Shown: positions 9,017 to 19,070, counted from the first letter of the stretch. The stretch is DNA of 64,000 nt from Clostridiales bacterium PH28_bin88 (GCA_000987045.1 LAKY01000063.1:40278-104277), one strand, 5' to 3'. Translations and numbers: made by a program. The notes: generated from the sequence alone by a model not told the origin.

Positions 9017-10384
9017 TTATGGGCCTTCCCTCCCCTCGCGGTGGTAATGGACTGCGTTCACTCGATGCTCAATCAGGCTGTACCGGCTGTGGTGAACCGG
9101 CATCTCCTGGATTCCTCCCTCCTGGATCCCTCCCCCCCGGTTACCCACCAGGGACTGGGCGTACCTTCGCACCCGTTGAATGGGGTTGCGGCCCATCTGC
9201 CACGGGCTGCGCCGGTATTCGCTGTAAACCGCCAGGTACACCTGGGCCGTCCGCCGGGCAATCTGGCGCCAGTCGTAGACTTCCTCCACCAGCCGGGTAG
9301 CGTTTTGTTTAAGCTGCTCCGCGAAGGAGGCATCCCGTAACACCGCGGAGATGTTTCCTGCCAGGGAAGCGCTGTCTCCCGTATAGGCTTTGAGGCCGGT
9401 TACGCCGTGAGTCACTATTTCGTTTAGTCCTCCTGTATCCGATACCACCACCGGTGTGCCAGCCGCCATGCTTTCCAGCGCCACAATGCCAAATGGCTCG
9501 TACAGGCTTGGAAACACTGCCACCTTGGCGTTCCGGTACAGGTGGTTACGGGTATGATCATCTATGTATCCGGTAAAACACACCTTATCGGCGATGCCCA
9601 GGGTACGGGCCTGGTGTTTAAGTTGCCCCTCCATAGGCCCGGTACCGGCCACCACAAACTTCGCATCCGGGGAGGAGGCCAGTACCTGGGGCGCTGCATC
9701 CAACAAAACGTGGACCCCTTTTTCTCTCACCAGCCGGCCCACAAAAAATACAATCTGCTCCCACGGTTGGGCGAACCGCTCCCGGAAATGGGGCGGCGGC
9801 GGGGCGAAACGGAACTTCTCGGGCTTTACCCCGTTGGGGATAATCGCCACCTTGTCAGGCGGGATCTGAAACACCCCCCGGACCTCGTGGCGCATGTGTT
9901 CACTACACACGATAACCCGCCATGCCTCGTATGTCAACCACCATTCAACACTGCTGATATACCGCTGCATGTCGTTGTGCAGCCCCTGGTTCCGCCCGGC
10001 TTCTGTGGCGTGAATAGTGGCCACCAGGGGGAGCTGGTAAGCGTGCTTAATAGCCCGGCCCGCAAAGGCCACCAGCCAGTCGTGACAATGGACAAGGTCA
10101 AAGCCGGCGTTTTCCTGCATCAGGACTATGGCATACTCCAGCACCTTCAGGTTGAGTTGGAGTATCCAGGTTAGAAAATCAATCGCGTTGACGGCATAGG
10201 GCTCCACCCGGTGAATATGCACCCCATGGTGTACCTGGTAAGCGGGGACTCCCTGGGTACCGCAGGTGATCACGTGCACATGGTGCCCCTCCGCCGCCAG
10301 GGACGTTGAAAGGTCTTCCACATGCCGGGCTAACCCACCGACGCTTTTGGGGGGATATTCCCATGACAGCATCAGTACCCGCAT
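9017..10384 (-). CDS. GT4 glycosyltransferase, glycogen/maltosyl synthase type
   Basis: This 455-residue GT-B protein has an N-terminal Rossmann domain with [15 protein letters not shown] (the acceptor-side glycine loop of glycogen synthases) and VHCHDW. The C-terminal nucleotide-binding domain has [12 protein letters not shown] and the E-x7-E motif in EPFGIVALE. It belongs to the GT4 group that includes ADP-glucose-dependent glycogen or maltose-1-phosphate synthases. It should extend alpha-1,4-glucan or transfer glucose to a primer. It is the first gene of a minus-strand pair with the nucleotidyltransferase, which could make its donor, and is divergent from malQ. The exact donor sugar cannot be decided from sequence. 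Confidence 0.82.
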   Translation of the reverse strand: MRVLMLSWEYPPKSVGGLARHVEDLSTSLAAEGHHVHVITCGTQGVPAYQVHHGVHIHRVEPYAVNAIDFLTWILQLNLKVLEYAIVLMQENAGFDLVHCHDWLVAFAGRAIKHAYQLPLVATIHATEAGRNQGLHNDMQRYISSVEWWLTYEAWRVIVCSEHMRHEVRGVFQIPPDKVAIIPNGVKPEKFRFAPPPPHFRERFAQPWEQIVFFVGRLVREKGVHVLLDAAPQVLASSPDAKFVVAGTGPMEGQLKHQARTLGIADKVCFTGYIDDHTRNHLYRNAKVAVFPSLYEPFGIVALESMAAGTPVVVSDTGGLNEIVTHGVTGLKAYTGDSASLAGNISAVLRDASFAEQLKQNATRLVEEVYDWRQIARRTAQVYLAVYSEYRRSPWQMGRNPIQRVRRYAQSLVGNRGGGIQEGGIQEMPVHHSRYSLIEHRVNAVHYHREGREGP

Positions 10385-10687
10385 ACAATCCCCCCAATTC
10401 TTTTCCGCAGATGCATTGAAGATTCCTCCTAATTTCCCTTCCGGCTTTTCGGTTGCCCTAGTAGTTTTGCCTGTGCGGAGAGAGTTTTATGCCATTAAAA
10501 ACCGTTGCTTGTATAATTCATCTGCCATCCGCCCATCCCAGCGCCACTTATGGAAGAGGACTTGCGTTAAACCCGTGGCAAAATAATTAATGAAAAGCTG
10601 CGCACAATATCCAGTAGTTCGCAAGAAACGCTTGATATACGAGTCGCCGGATGAAACGAGATTGCGTAAACTCGGAGGCCGTTTGCC
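10385..10687. promoter_or_regulatory. Divergent promoter region between GT4 and malQ
   Basis: This 300-base stretch separates two divergently transcribed glucan genes. It must contain both promoters, but I could not assign -35/-10 pairs confidently. The short minus-strand frame 10487..10717 in this stretch has no family resemblance and I do not call it. Confidence 0.45.
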
Positions 10688-12748
10688 ATGGGAGAAAGTC
10701 AGATCCGGATGCTCCATCAGTTAGCCCGGCAGTACGGAGTGGAAACTTCCTACCAAGATGTGACAGGGCGCCGCCAGGATGCGGCTCCCGACTCTCTGCT
10801 GGCCGTCCTCCGTGAGCTGGGAGCACCGGTCGAAAGGCTGGCCGACGTCCCTGGAGCCCTGCGGGAACGCAGGCAGGAGCAGTGGCAGCGGTGCAGCGAA
10901 CCGGTGGTGGTGGCGTGGCAGGGAAGGCCCGGTCACCTGGAACTGCGCCTCCCGGCAACCGGGGTAGACCACCGCATCGATGGCCGGCTTGAGTTGGAAG
11001 GCGGAGAGGTGCGGCAATGGACCAACCACCTGGTCCACACACCGGTTCTCCAGGTGTCAGAAGTGGAAGGCGTTGCATACACAGCCAGGCTGCTCTCCCT
11101 ACCAGCTGACCTGCCCCCGGGGTATCACCGGCTCACGCTGTCCATGCCAGGGCGTGTATTTCAGACTCTACTCATTGCGGCGCCGTTCCAGGCATACGTC
11201 CCCCCTCTCGTCACGGCAGGCCGGACATGGGGGGTTTTCCTGCCGCTCTATGCCCTGCATTCCGGGAGGAGCTGGGCTGCCGGCGACCTCACCGACCTGG
11301 AAGCCCTGCTGCACTGGGTTCAGGAACTGGGGGGCGGTATGGTGGGAACTCTGCCATTACTCGCCGCCTTTCTGGATGAACCCTTTGATCCCAGTCCTTA
11401 CGCACCGGCCAGCCGCCTGTTCTGGAACGAGTTCTACCTGGACGCAACCCGGATCCCGGAACTGGGAGGGTGCCCCCCGGCGCTGGACTTATTAAATTCC
11501 CCGGCGTTCCAGAGTGAACTGACCGCCCTGCGGAACACTCCCCTTGTAGACTACCGCCGGGGCCTGGCAGTAAAACGCAGGATCCTTGAACTCCTGTCGC
11601 ACTGCTGCCACTCGGCAGGCGGCGGGAGACGGGCTGCCCTCCAGGGCTGGGCCGCGGCACACCCGGCGGTTCAGGATTATGCCCGTTTCCGGGCTGCAGT
11701 CGAGCGGCAGGGTGCCGCTTGGCCAGGGTGGCCAGATCGGATGCGGGACGGAAGCCTGCAGGATGGGGATTTCGACCCCGCCGCCGAGCGCTATCACCTC
11801 TATGTCCAGTGGCAGGCGCAAGAGCAGTTCCAGGCTCTCTCGGCGCAAGCCCGGGACCGGGGTCCGGGACTGTACCTTGATCTTCCGTTGGGGGTCCATC
11901 GTGCGGGGTACGATGTCTGGCGCGAGGGATCGGCTTTTGCCCTGGAAGCCAGCTGTGGCGCACCCCCGGACCTGTTAATTCCCGAGGGACAAAACTGGGA
12001 GTTTCCCCCCATGCACCCGGAGCGGATCCGGCAACAGGCTTACCGCTATTACATCGCCGTCCTGCGGCATCACCTCCGGCATGCCGGCATCCTGCGTCTT
12101 GACCACGTGATGGGGTTGCATCACCTTTTCTGGATCCCCAAGGGCCTGCCGGCGCGCGAAGGGGTTTACGTGCGATACCGCGACGACGAGTTTTACGCCA
12201 TTTTAGCCCTTGAATCCCATCGCCACCGCACGCTACTGGTAGGGGAGGATCTGGGCACCGTGCCCCGCTACGTCCGGACCGCCATGACCCGGCACAAAGT
12301 TTACCGGATGTATGTACTGCCGTTTGAGTATACCCCGGCTGCCCGCCAGATGCTTAACCCCATCCCCACGGGGTCCATGGCCAGCTTGAACACCCACGAT
12401 ATGCCTCCCTTTGCTGCCTTCTGGCTGCAAAGGACACCGGGCGACCGCCTGGCCCTGTTCAGGTTCCTCCGCCGCAAAGGGTGGCTCAAGGTCCCAACGG
12501 ACGATACCAAGGCAATGCTTGAGGCTTGCCTGAAGAGCCTGTCCGCCAGCCGCGCGCGAGTGCTCATGGTAAACCTGGAAGACCTGTGGCTGGAGACGTC
12601 TCCCCAGAATATTCCCGGTACAGGTGATCAATACCCTAACTGGCGGCGCAAGGCCCGTTACACCCTTGAGGAATTTATGCGGATCCCCGAAGTGCTGAAG
12701 ACTTTACAGGGAATCAATAAGTTGAGGAAGCGGGGGACAGGCCGGTAA
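10688..12748 (+). CDS. malQ: 4-alpha-glucanotransferase (GH77, amylomaltase)
   Basis: This is a 686-residue GH77 protein with about 170 extra N-terminal residues ahead of the barrel. The catalytic set is complete: nucleophile Asp472 in LRLDHVMGLHHLFWIP, acid/base Glu520 in LLVGEDLGTVP and transition-state Asp571 in NTHDMP. It disproportionates linear alpha-1,4-glucans in the cytoplasm, supplying or recycling maltodextrin for glycogen. The start ATG follows GGAGGCCGTTTGCC. A second glucan enzyme starts 29 bases downstream, indicating an operon. Confidence 0.92.
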   Translation: MGESQIRMLHQLARQYGVETSYQDVTGRRQDAAPDSLLAVLRELGAPVERLADVPGALRERRQEQWQRCSEPVVVAWQGRPGHLELRLPATGVDHRIDGRLELEGGEVRQWTNHLVHTPVLQVSEVEGVAYTARLLSLPADLPPGYHRLTLSMPGRVFQTLLIAAPFQAYVPPLVTAGRTWGVFLPLYALHSGRSWAAGDLTDLEALLHWVQELGGGMVGTLPLLAAFLDEPFDPSPYAPASRLFWNEFYLDATRIPELGGCPPALDLLNSPAFQSELTALRNTPLVDYRRGLAVKRRILELLSHCCHSAGGGRRAALQGWAAAHPAVQDYARFRAAVERQGAAWPGWPDRMRDGSLQDGDFDPAAERYHLYVQWQAQEQFQALSAQARDRGPGLYLDLPLGVHRAGYDVWREGSAFALEASCGAPPDLLIPEGQNWEFPPMHPERIRQQAYRYYIAVLRHHLRHAGILRLDHVMGLHHLFWIPKGLPAREGVYVRYRDDEFYAILALESHRHRTLLVGEDLGTVPRYVRTAMTRHKVYRMYVLPFEYTPAARQMLNPIPTGSMASLNTHDMPPFAAFWLQRTPGDRLALFRFLRRKGWLKVPTDDTKAMLEACLKSLSASRARVLMVNLEDLWLETSPQNIPGTGDQYPNWRRKARYTLEEFMRIPEVLKTLQGINKLRKRGTGR

Positions 12749-12777
12749 AAGGCTATCAGAAACAAGGAGGATTACTG

Positions 12778-15222
12778 ATGGACCGCTACGTGTGCATACA
12801 CGGCCACTTTTATCAACCGCCGAGGGAAAACCCCTGGCTGGAAGGAATTGAGCTTCAAGACTCAGCCTATCCTTACCACAACTGGAACGAGCGGATCAGT
12901 GACGAGTGTTACGCGCCTAACACCGCTGCCCGGATCCTGAACGGAAGGGGCTGGATTAAAAAGATTACCAACAATTACGCCAAAATCAGCTTTAATTTCG
13001 GCCCCACGTTGATTGAGTGGCTGGAAACCGCTCAGCCCGATGTTTACCAGGCGATACTTTCAGCAGACCGGGAAAGCCAACAGAACTTTTCAGGACACGG
13101 CTCCGCCATAGCCCAGGCTTATAACCACATGATCATGCCCCTGGCAAACCGCCGCGACAAGTACACACAGGTACTCTGGGGCTTGCGGGATTTCGAGTAC
13201 CGCTTTGGCCGGCGGCCGGAGGGGATGTGGTTGCCGGAAACCGCGGTAGACCTGGAAACCCTCGATATCCTGGCACGGGAAGGCATCCTGTTCACTATTC
13301 TCAGCCCGTACCAGGCCCGGCGGATACGTGCCACCGGCAGCACCGGTTGGCAAGAAGTAGGCCCAAAGGGCATCGACCCTTCCATGGCCTACCGGCTTAA
13401 CCTGCCTGCCACTGGCCGGGTTATCAATATTTTTTTCTATGACGGCCCTATTTCCCACGCCGTCGCCTTCGAAAACTTGCTATTTAACGGGGAACGCTTC
13501 GCTCACCGGTTAGTAAACGGTTTTGCAAAGTCACGGACATGGCCTCAGCTCGTACATGTCGCTACCGACGGCGAAACGTACGGCCATCACCACCGCCATG
13601 GGGACATGGCGCTGACCTATGCCCTCCATTATATCGAATCCAATGAACTGGCCAGGATCACCAACTACGGGGAGTACCTGGAGAAACATCCCCCCACCTA
13701 CGAGGTGGAAATAATCGAAAACACCGCCTGGAGTTGCGCCCACGGAGTCGGGCGCTGGATGGACGACTGCGGCTGTCAATCCGGCATGCATCCCGGGTGG
13801 AGCCAGGCCTGGCGGGCGCACCTGCGTGATGCCCTGGACTGGCTCCGGGATACGCTGGAGCCGCTGTTCGAGGAAAAGGGACACCAATACCTGAAGGATC
13901 CCTGGGAGGCGCGTAACGATTACATCCAGGTAATCCTTGACCGCTCCCATGAGAACCTCCAAAAGTTCCTGGTTAAACACTCCCTCCGGCCCCTGGATCA
14001 GCCGGAACAGGTCGCAGTCTTAAAACTGCTTGAGATGCAGCGGCACGCCATGCTTATGTATACAAGCTGCGGCTGGTTCTTCGACGAAATTTCCGGAATT
14101 GAAACAGTACAGGTACTGCAATATGCCGGGCGTGTCATCCAGTTGGCCCGTGATCTCTCCGGCAAGGACCTGGAATCCGATTTCCTGGAACGACTTGCCA
14201 AGGCAAAGAGCAATGTTCCGGAACTGCAAAACGGCGCCCGTATCTATGAAAAGCAGGTAAAACCCGCGATGATCGACCTGCAAAAGGTCGGCGCCCATTA
14301 TGCCATCAGTTCGCTGTTTGAGACAATTGAAGAGCGTAATGAACCGACCCGGATCTTCTGCTACACTATCGACGAACATGACAGCCGGAAATTGATGGCC
14401 GGGAAGGCAAAGCTGGCGGTAGGTAAAATGCAGGTTACCTCGCGGATCACGCGGGAGTCGGAAACGCTGATCTTCGGCGTGGTTTATTTCGGCTACCACA
14501 ATGTAAATGGTGGTGTCAGGGTCTTTCAAAGCGAACCGGCATACCAGGAAATGGTACGAGGCCTTACCCGGGCTTTCGACCGGGCCGATCTCCCCGAGGT
14601 AATCCGGCTCATGGACCATTACTTCAAAGAAGGGGTAATTTACTCGCTAAAGCAGCTTTTCCGGGATGAACAGCGCAGGATCCTGAATCTTATTCTCGAT
14701 TCCACCCTGGCCGACGCGGAAGCGGATTACCGCCGCATCTACGAACGCCAGGCCTCGTTGATGCGTTTTTTAAAAGGCCTGAGCATCCCCCAGCCCCAGG
14801 CCTTCCAGTGCGCCGCCGAGCTGGTTCTGAACACTGATCTCCGCCGGGCTTTTGCGGATAAAACCCTGGACCTGGAGCGCATCACCTACCTGATGAACGA
14901 AGCAAAAACCTTTGACGTCAAGGTGGACGAGGCCGGTCTGGGCTACGTCGTGGAAAAGACCTCGGAGCAAATGGCGGAGCGTCTCCGGTCCATGCCCATA
15001 GACTTATCCCTGCTAAAAGACCTGAATACCGTGACCGGACTGGCCCGCTCCCTGCCATTTGCGGTGGATCTCAGGAAAGCCCAAGACATTTATTACAAGC
15101 TGCTACAGACGGTCTACCCGGATCTCCAGCAGAAAGCCGAACAGGGGGACGAGAGTAGCCGGACCTGGGTCGATCAATTTTCTGCCCTTGGTGACAAACT
15201 CCGGATCGAGAGGGGTAGCTGA
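12778..15222 (+). CDS. GH57 family glycoside hydrolase with DUF3536 tail
   Basis: This is an 814-residue protein. The GH57 N-terminal barrel starts CIHGHFYQPPRENPW, and Glu154 in GMWLPETAVD is the likely nucleophile. Asp264 in VATDGETYGHHHRHGD is the likely acid/base. The C-terminal half is the helical DUF3536 region. ATG is preceded by AAGGAGG. GH57/DUF3536 proteins sit in glycogen clusters, but their exact reaction (amylase, amylopullulanase or transferase) is not settled. Its pairing with malQ suggests glycogen breakdown or remodelling. No signal peptide is seen, so it is cytoplasmic. Confidence 0.85.
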   Translation: MDRYVCIHGHFYQPPRENPWLEGIELQDSAYPYHNWNERISDECYAPNTAARILNGRGWIKKITNNYAKISFNFGPTLIEWLETAQPDVYQAILSADRESQQNFSGHGSAIAQAYNHMIMPLANRRDKYTQVLWGLRDFEYRFGRRPEGMWLPETAVDLETLDILAREGILFTILSPYQARRIRATGSTGWQEVGPKGIDPSMAYRLNLPATGRVINIFFYDGPISHAVAFENLLFNGERFAHRLVNGFAKSRTWPQLVHVATDGETYGHHHRHGDMALTYALHYIESNELARITNYGEYLEKHPPTYEVEIIENTAWSCAHGVGRWMDDCGCQSGMHPGWSQAWRAHLRDALDWLRDTLEPLFEEKGHQYLKDPWEARNDYIQVILDRSHENLQKFLVKHSLRPLDQPEQVAVLKLLEMQRHAMLMYTSCGWFFDEISGIETVQVLQYAGRVIQLARDLSGKDLESDFLERLAKAKSNVPELQNGARIYEKQVKPAMIDLQKVGAHYAISSLFETIEERNEPTRIFCYTIDEHDSRKLMAGKAKLAVGKMQVTSRITRESETLIFGVVYFGYHNVNGGVRVFQSEPAYQEMVRGLTRAFDRADLPEVIRLMDHYFKEGVIYSLKQLFRDEQRRILNLILDSTLADAEADYRRIYERQASLMRFLKGLSIPQPQAFQCAAELVLNTDLRRAFADKTLDLERITYLMNEAKTFDVKVDEAGLGYVVEKTSEQMAERLRSMPIDLSLLKDLNTVTGLARSLPFAVDLRKAQDIYYKLLQTVYPDLQQKAEQGDESSRTWVDQFSALGDKLRIERGS

Positions 15223-15288
15223 TGCAATAGTATGTCTCCTATAACGTTTATTGTCCGCATGCCGCAGTTGATTGCGATACATGAAAGA

Positions 15289-15306
15289 AGACGCCGTAAG
15301 GCGTCC
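15289..15306. terminator. Hairpin between convergent genes
   Basis: GACGCC-GTAA-GGCGTC lies between two convergent genes. The minus strand continues TTCTTTC, so it may end the CBM25 transcript. Confidence 0.5.
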
Positions 15307-15349
15307 TGCGTTATTGTTGTTCTGCAACCTTTCGCTACCATACAATTTA

Positions 15350-15733
15350 TTACACCTGTCCGCCGCGATGGATCTCGTAACTCCAGTTCAGCCCGTTATT
15401 ATTATCCCAGTTGTTGGCGCTGTCCTTGAAGCAGAAGTTGAACCGGCTGTCATCGTGAACAGGCAGGACCTTGACCCAGCCGCGTTCCGTCCACTCCATG
15501 CGGTGGTCATAAACGTCCCGCCAGTTGTGGGCGTCCCCCAAGCCGGTGTGCATCCAGACCTGGTCCGCCCCCGACTTGTCCAGCAACCCGTAGTAAAGGA
15601 CTGTTACCTCATCGCCTTGGGTGATGGGGACCGGATCCACAGCCACGCCCCCGGGGTAGTCGGCTTCCCGCATGGTCAACAGCTTCATGTCCCCTTTGCG
15701 GTAGCGGGATTCCTTGTTGTGTTGGTCTATCAC
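15350..15733 (-). CDS. Stand-alone CBM25-type starch-binding protein
   Basis: A product of about 127 residues consists almost only of a carbohydrate-binding module. The signature includes GDEVTVLYYGLL, then 'VWMHTGLGDAHNW', 'RMEWTERGWVKV', and 'FCFKDSANNWDNNNGLNWSYEI', the surface aromatic and Asn/Asp pattern of CBM25/CBM26 starch binders. There is no signal peptide and no catalytic domain. Free cytoplasmic modules of this kind may tether enzymes to glycogen granules. The GTG at 15733 has AGGAGG at seven bases; the track start at 15739 sits too close to that site. It faces the glucan operon convergently. Confidence 0.75.
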   Translation of the reverse strand: MIDQHNKESRYRKGDMKLLTMREADYPGGVAVDPVPITQGDEVTVLYYGLLDKSGADQVWMHTGLGDAHNWRDVYDHRMEWTERGWVKVLPVHDDSRFNFCFKDSANNWDNNNGLNWSYEIHRGGQV

Positions 15734-15843
15734 AATCATCCCTCCTGGTCCAAATATTCCATTTGTTTGTCTTAGTATTTGAACCCGCCGCTACCCCTAT
15801 GTCAGGAATCTTTTAGGTTAAGAGTGCTAACTCGATAGGGGCA

Positions 15844-16500
15844 TCACTTATTCGGCACAAGGCCGTGCTGCATGGCGTAGCGGACTAGGTCCGAACGGCG
15901 GTAGATGTTAAGCTTGTCTTTGATACGGGCCTTATGGCTTTCCACGGTCTTGACGCTGATCATGAGACTATTTGCCACCTGTTGGTTGGTGTACCCCAGA
16001 GCGACCAGACGCAGCACTTCTTTTTCCCGTTCACTCAAACCCTGTTCCTTTTTCTTGTCCAGCGCAACCGTCGCCGTTTCAAAGAGGGCATTCACCAGTG
16101 TCTTGGCCATGGAAGGTTCAATAAAAACTTCGCCCCTGTGCACCGCCCGGATGGCCGAGAGCAACTCCACATCGGCCGCCTTTTTGAGGATGTATCCCTT
16201 CCCTCCGCTGCGCAGAACCCTCCGCAAGTATTCCTCATCCTCATGCATAGTTAACACCAGTATCTTTGTCGCGGGCGAAATCTCCAAGATTTCTTCAAGG
16301 ACCTGTAACCCGTTCGTGCCCGGCATGCTCAGATCGAGGATGACCACATCCGGTTTAAGCTCTTTGACCAGCCGCAAAGCCTCATCTCCGCCGGCGGCTT
16401 CCCCCACCACCTGCATGTCCGGCTGAGCGCCGACCAGAAGCTTGAGACCGCTTCGCAATACTGTGTGATCATCCACCAACAGCAATTTGATGGGGTCCAT
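15844..16500 (-). CDS. NarL/FixJ family response regulator
   Basis: This 218-residue regulator has a receiver domain with phospho-acceptor Asp56 in VVILDLSMP and a C-terminal LuxR-type helix-turn-helix (LSEREKEVLRLVALGYTNQ). It overlaps the histidine-kinase gene by 32 bases, so the pair is translationally coupled and the kinase is almost certainly its partner. With the binding lipoprotein upstream it forms a sensing unit next to the first molybdoenzyme set, which it probably activates. The GTG or ATG context offers no conflict over the start. Confidence 0.9.
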   Translation of the reverse strand: MDPIKLLLVDDHTVLRSGLKLLVGAQPDMQVVGEAAGGDEALRLVKELKPDVVILDLSMPGTNGLQVLEEILEISPATKILVLTMHEDEEYLRRVLRSGGKGYILKKAADVELLSAIRAVHRGEVFIEPSMAKTLVNALFETATVALDKKKEQGLSEREKEVLRLVALGYTNQQVANSLMISVKTVESHKARIKDKLNIYRRSDLVRYAMQHGLVPNK

Positions 16501-17926
16501 ACGCTCCCTCCTCGTTTAGCGGAACACTCACGTAAATAGTAGTACCTGACCCGGGCTCCGATTCGATAGTTAAGGTACCTCCGATCAGATTGGCCCTTTC
16601 CTGCATGCCGAAGAGGCCCAACTTTTTGTCCTTGCTAGGAGATGACAACACTTTTTCCACCTCAAACCCCTTGCCGTCATCTTCAATAATGGCCACCAAC
16701 GCATCCGCCTGGCGCTCAAAAATAACGCTAACATTATCGGCTTCGGCATGCCGAGCGATGTTAGTCAAGGCTTCTTGAACAATGCGGTAAACCGTTGTCT
16801 CCAGTTCAGGCACCAAGCGAATTCCATCTAATCCGGTGCTGTGGAAATCCACTTCAATACCCCATTTACGGGAGCACTCCCTGGTGTACCGCTGTAAGGC
16901 CGCTTCCAGCCCCAAGTCATCCAACACGCTGGGGCGAAGTTCAAGGGCCAGGTCATGAATGTCTTCCTGCGTCCTGGCCAGTATGGACCGCAACTCTTCA
17001 GCCTGATACCGCACTTTTTTTAAGTCATCAGCCTCGGCCAACATTTTAAGACCAATAGCCAGTGTGGTCAACACCTGGCCGGTCTGGTCATGTAGCTCCC
17101 TGGCAATACGCTGGCGCTCCTCCTCCTGGGCGGTAATAACTTTTCCCAGGAGTTGAATGCGCATCTTCTCTTTTTGCTCCAACTCCTGGCACGACTTCGC
17201 CAGGTTATCCACCATGGTATTAAAGGATCGCCCCAACTGGCCGATCTCATCCTTGGCCCAGTCCAGTGCGACCCTGCGCCCTAAATCTCCATTAGCCAAT
17301 TCCCCGGTCACTCTCACCAACTGGCGGATGGGGTTGGTAATGAGAAAAGCCAAACCATAGGCAGCCGCCATGCCAAGCAGGGAGACAATCAAGGTGGTGT
17401 TCCACAGTTTCCTGGTTAGATCCGCTATAATTTTTCTGAGGTTCTGTTCGGACATGCCCAACCTTACCACCCCGGCACGGCCTTCGAAAATGGGAACGGC
17501 CATGTCGTGAATGATGCCTTCTTCGGTGTCAATCAGCTTCATGCTGTATCTCTGATCCGGCCCCGGCTGGTTCAATTCTCTGATCCCTTGCGGCAGCCCG
17601 CGGCCAAAGGAGGATACCAATACATTGCCGGAGGCGTCCAAGATGAAAAGATACCGGACATCCTCATTATTCCTGATGGTGTCCTTCACCAATTCGTGCA
17701 AGCTGTACAGGTTACTGGTGAAAATATAGTCCACGCTGCGAGCGGCCACGTCTCGCGCAATGGAAATTCCTTGCTTGTCCAACTGTTCCCTGAGCGTCAA
17801 GGTTTGGGTGCGCTGCACCTGCCATGTTAACCATAGTCCCAATAGGAGCACCATGACGGTGGCAATACCCATTATCTTGCCTCTGATCCCCGCCAGGTTG
17901 AAAAAGAACCAAAAGCAAGAACGCAT
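16469..17926 (-). CDS. NarX-type sensor histidine kinase
   Basis: The kinase has two membrane helices (residues about 20-40 and 180-200 of the long form) that bracket an extracytoplasmic sensor domain. A HAMP linker follows, then a HisKA_3 dimerisation domain with His in ARELHDQTGQ, and a HATPase domain with DDGKGF and GLFGMQERA. I prefer ATG at 17926, which has AGGAAATAAG upstream and follows the preceding stop directly; the track start at 17944 lacks a ribosome site. The upstream gene encodes a binding lipoprotein that could present ligand to the sensor domain. Confidence 0.88.
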   Translation of the reverse strand: MRSCFWFFFNLAGIRGKIMGIATVMVLLLGLWLTWQVQRTQTLTLREQLDKQGISIARDVAARSVDYIFTSNLYSLHELVKDTIRNNEDVRYLFILDASGNVLVSSFGRGLPQGIRELNQPGPDQRYSMKLIDTEEGIIHDMAVPIFEGRAGVVRLGMSEQNLRKIIADLTRKLWNTTLIVSLLGMAAAYGLAFLITNPIRQLVRVTGELANGDLGRRVALDWAKDEIGQLGRSFNTMVDNLAKSCQELEQKEKMRIQLLGKVITAQEEERQRIARELHDQTGQVLTTLAIGLKMLAEADDLKKVRYQAEELRSILARTQEDIHDLALELRPSVLDDLGLEAALQRYTRECSRKWGIEVDFHSTGLDGIRLVPELETTVYRIVQEALTNIARHAEADNVSVIFERQADALVAIIEDDGKGFEVEKVLSSPSKDKKLGLFGMQERANLIGGTLTIESEPGSGTTIYVSVPLNEEGAYGPHQIAVGG

Positions 17927-17927
17927 C

Positions 17928-18878
17928 TTATTTCCTGGTTTCATCAGTAATTTTCACATCCCCCAGAGCCCTTACAGTATTATAAGCCGCATCCTCTATC
18001 ACCACGTACTTGTCCACCCGCAACTGAGCCAAGATCCGCCTCCCCTGAGGGTCTTGATCCATCGCCAAGAAAGTGGCCCGAAGCTTTTCCTTTAACTCTG
18101 GTTCCAGACCTGGGCGTACCACCACCGGCGGGATCGCAAAAATCGGCGATTCGTGGATGACCTGCAAATCCTTGGTTTGAGCGGGATTGCGCTCTGTCAT
18201 GTAGTCAAGAACCAGGCTATCCACCGCAGCCCCGTCGACTAGTCCATCGGCTACCGCCTTAATAGAGTTGTCATGGCTGTAAGTGAAGATGTATTTTTTG
18301 AAGAAGGAATCCGGGGTCTCACCCGCCTGCTTCAGCAAGTAAATGGGGTATAATGTGCCGCTGGTGGAAAGAGGGTCCGTAAAGGCAAAAGTCTTGCCCC
18401 GCAGTTGTTCAAAGCGATCAATGCCGCTGTCTTTTCTGGTGATAATACAAGATCTGTAGGAACTCTGCCCCTGTACCCGCGGGGCCACCAGCAGCTCCAT
18501 GCCGAAGTCGTCGTGACCCAGCACATAGGAATAGGTACATACAAATGCCAAGTCAACCTGCCCATCTCGCACCAGGTTGTTCACTTCCGCATAGGTCTTA
18601 CGCTGAATGATTTCCACCGGCCTGCCCAGTTGATTGCTCAGGTATTTCAAGAGTTCATCGTAATATACAAAGCTCTCCCGCGCAGAAGTGATGGAGGCCA
18701 GGGCTACCCGCAAAGGCTCCCCCTGTTTAACTAACGGCTGCCAGTTGTTATGTTCGGGCTCCACCTTAGACAACGAGATGAATGGGTAGGGTGATTTTTC
18801 CGCGGAACATGCCGCAAGTAGCAGCACCAGCAGCGTCACTAACACCAAGACCGCAACACGGGTTAAACCCTTGCCCAT
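17928..18878 (-). CDS. PhnD-like substrate-binding lipoprotein
   Basis: A product of about 316 residues has a lipoprotein signal (hydrophobic run, then LLAAC) and a PhnD/TctC-like type-2 periplasmic binding fold: 'VALASITSARESFVYYDELLKYLS', 'DGQVDLAFVCTYSYVL', 'FAFTDPLSTSG' and 'GAAVDSLVLDY'. Phosphonate binders have this layout, but no ABC permease or ATPase is nearby. It is followed directly by a sensor kinase and regulator. This is the arrangement of sensory binding proteins such as AioX in arsenite sensing, so I infer signal reception and not uptake. The start at 18878 has GGGGGG upstream and puts the signal at the N-terminus. Confidence 0.8.
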   Translation of the reverse strand: MGKGLTRVAVLVLVTLLVLLLAACSAEKSPYPFISLSKVEPEHNNWQPLVKQGEPLRVALASITSARESFVYYDELLKYLSNQLGRPVEIIQRKTYAEVNNLVRDGQVDLAFVCTYSYVLGHDDFGMELLVAPRVQGQSSYRSCIITRKDSGIDRFEQLRGKTFAFTDPLSTSGTLYPIYLLKQAGETPDSFFKKYIFTYSHDNSIKAVADGLVDGAAVDSLVLDYMTERNPAQTKDLQVIHESPIFAIPPVVVRPGLEPELKEKLRATFLAMDQDPQGRRILAQLRVDKYVVIEDAAYNTVRALGDVKITDETRK

Positions 18879-19070
18879 AGATTCCCCCCCTATCATGCCT
18901 TGTGAAAGGCTTCTCCTATATTTCATTCTAGCAGAAATGAGAGTAAGAACAAACATCATTGTTTGGAAAACAAGGATATACTATCAAATTTCGCTACAAA
19001 ACCGCCTGAAGGTCGCCAAGGTTTTACCCCCCTGCGACCTTCCGCGATATCTCTTCATGGATAAATGAAA

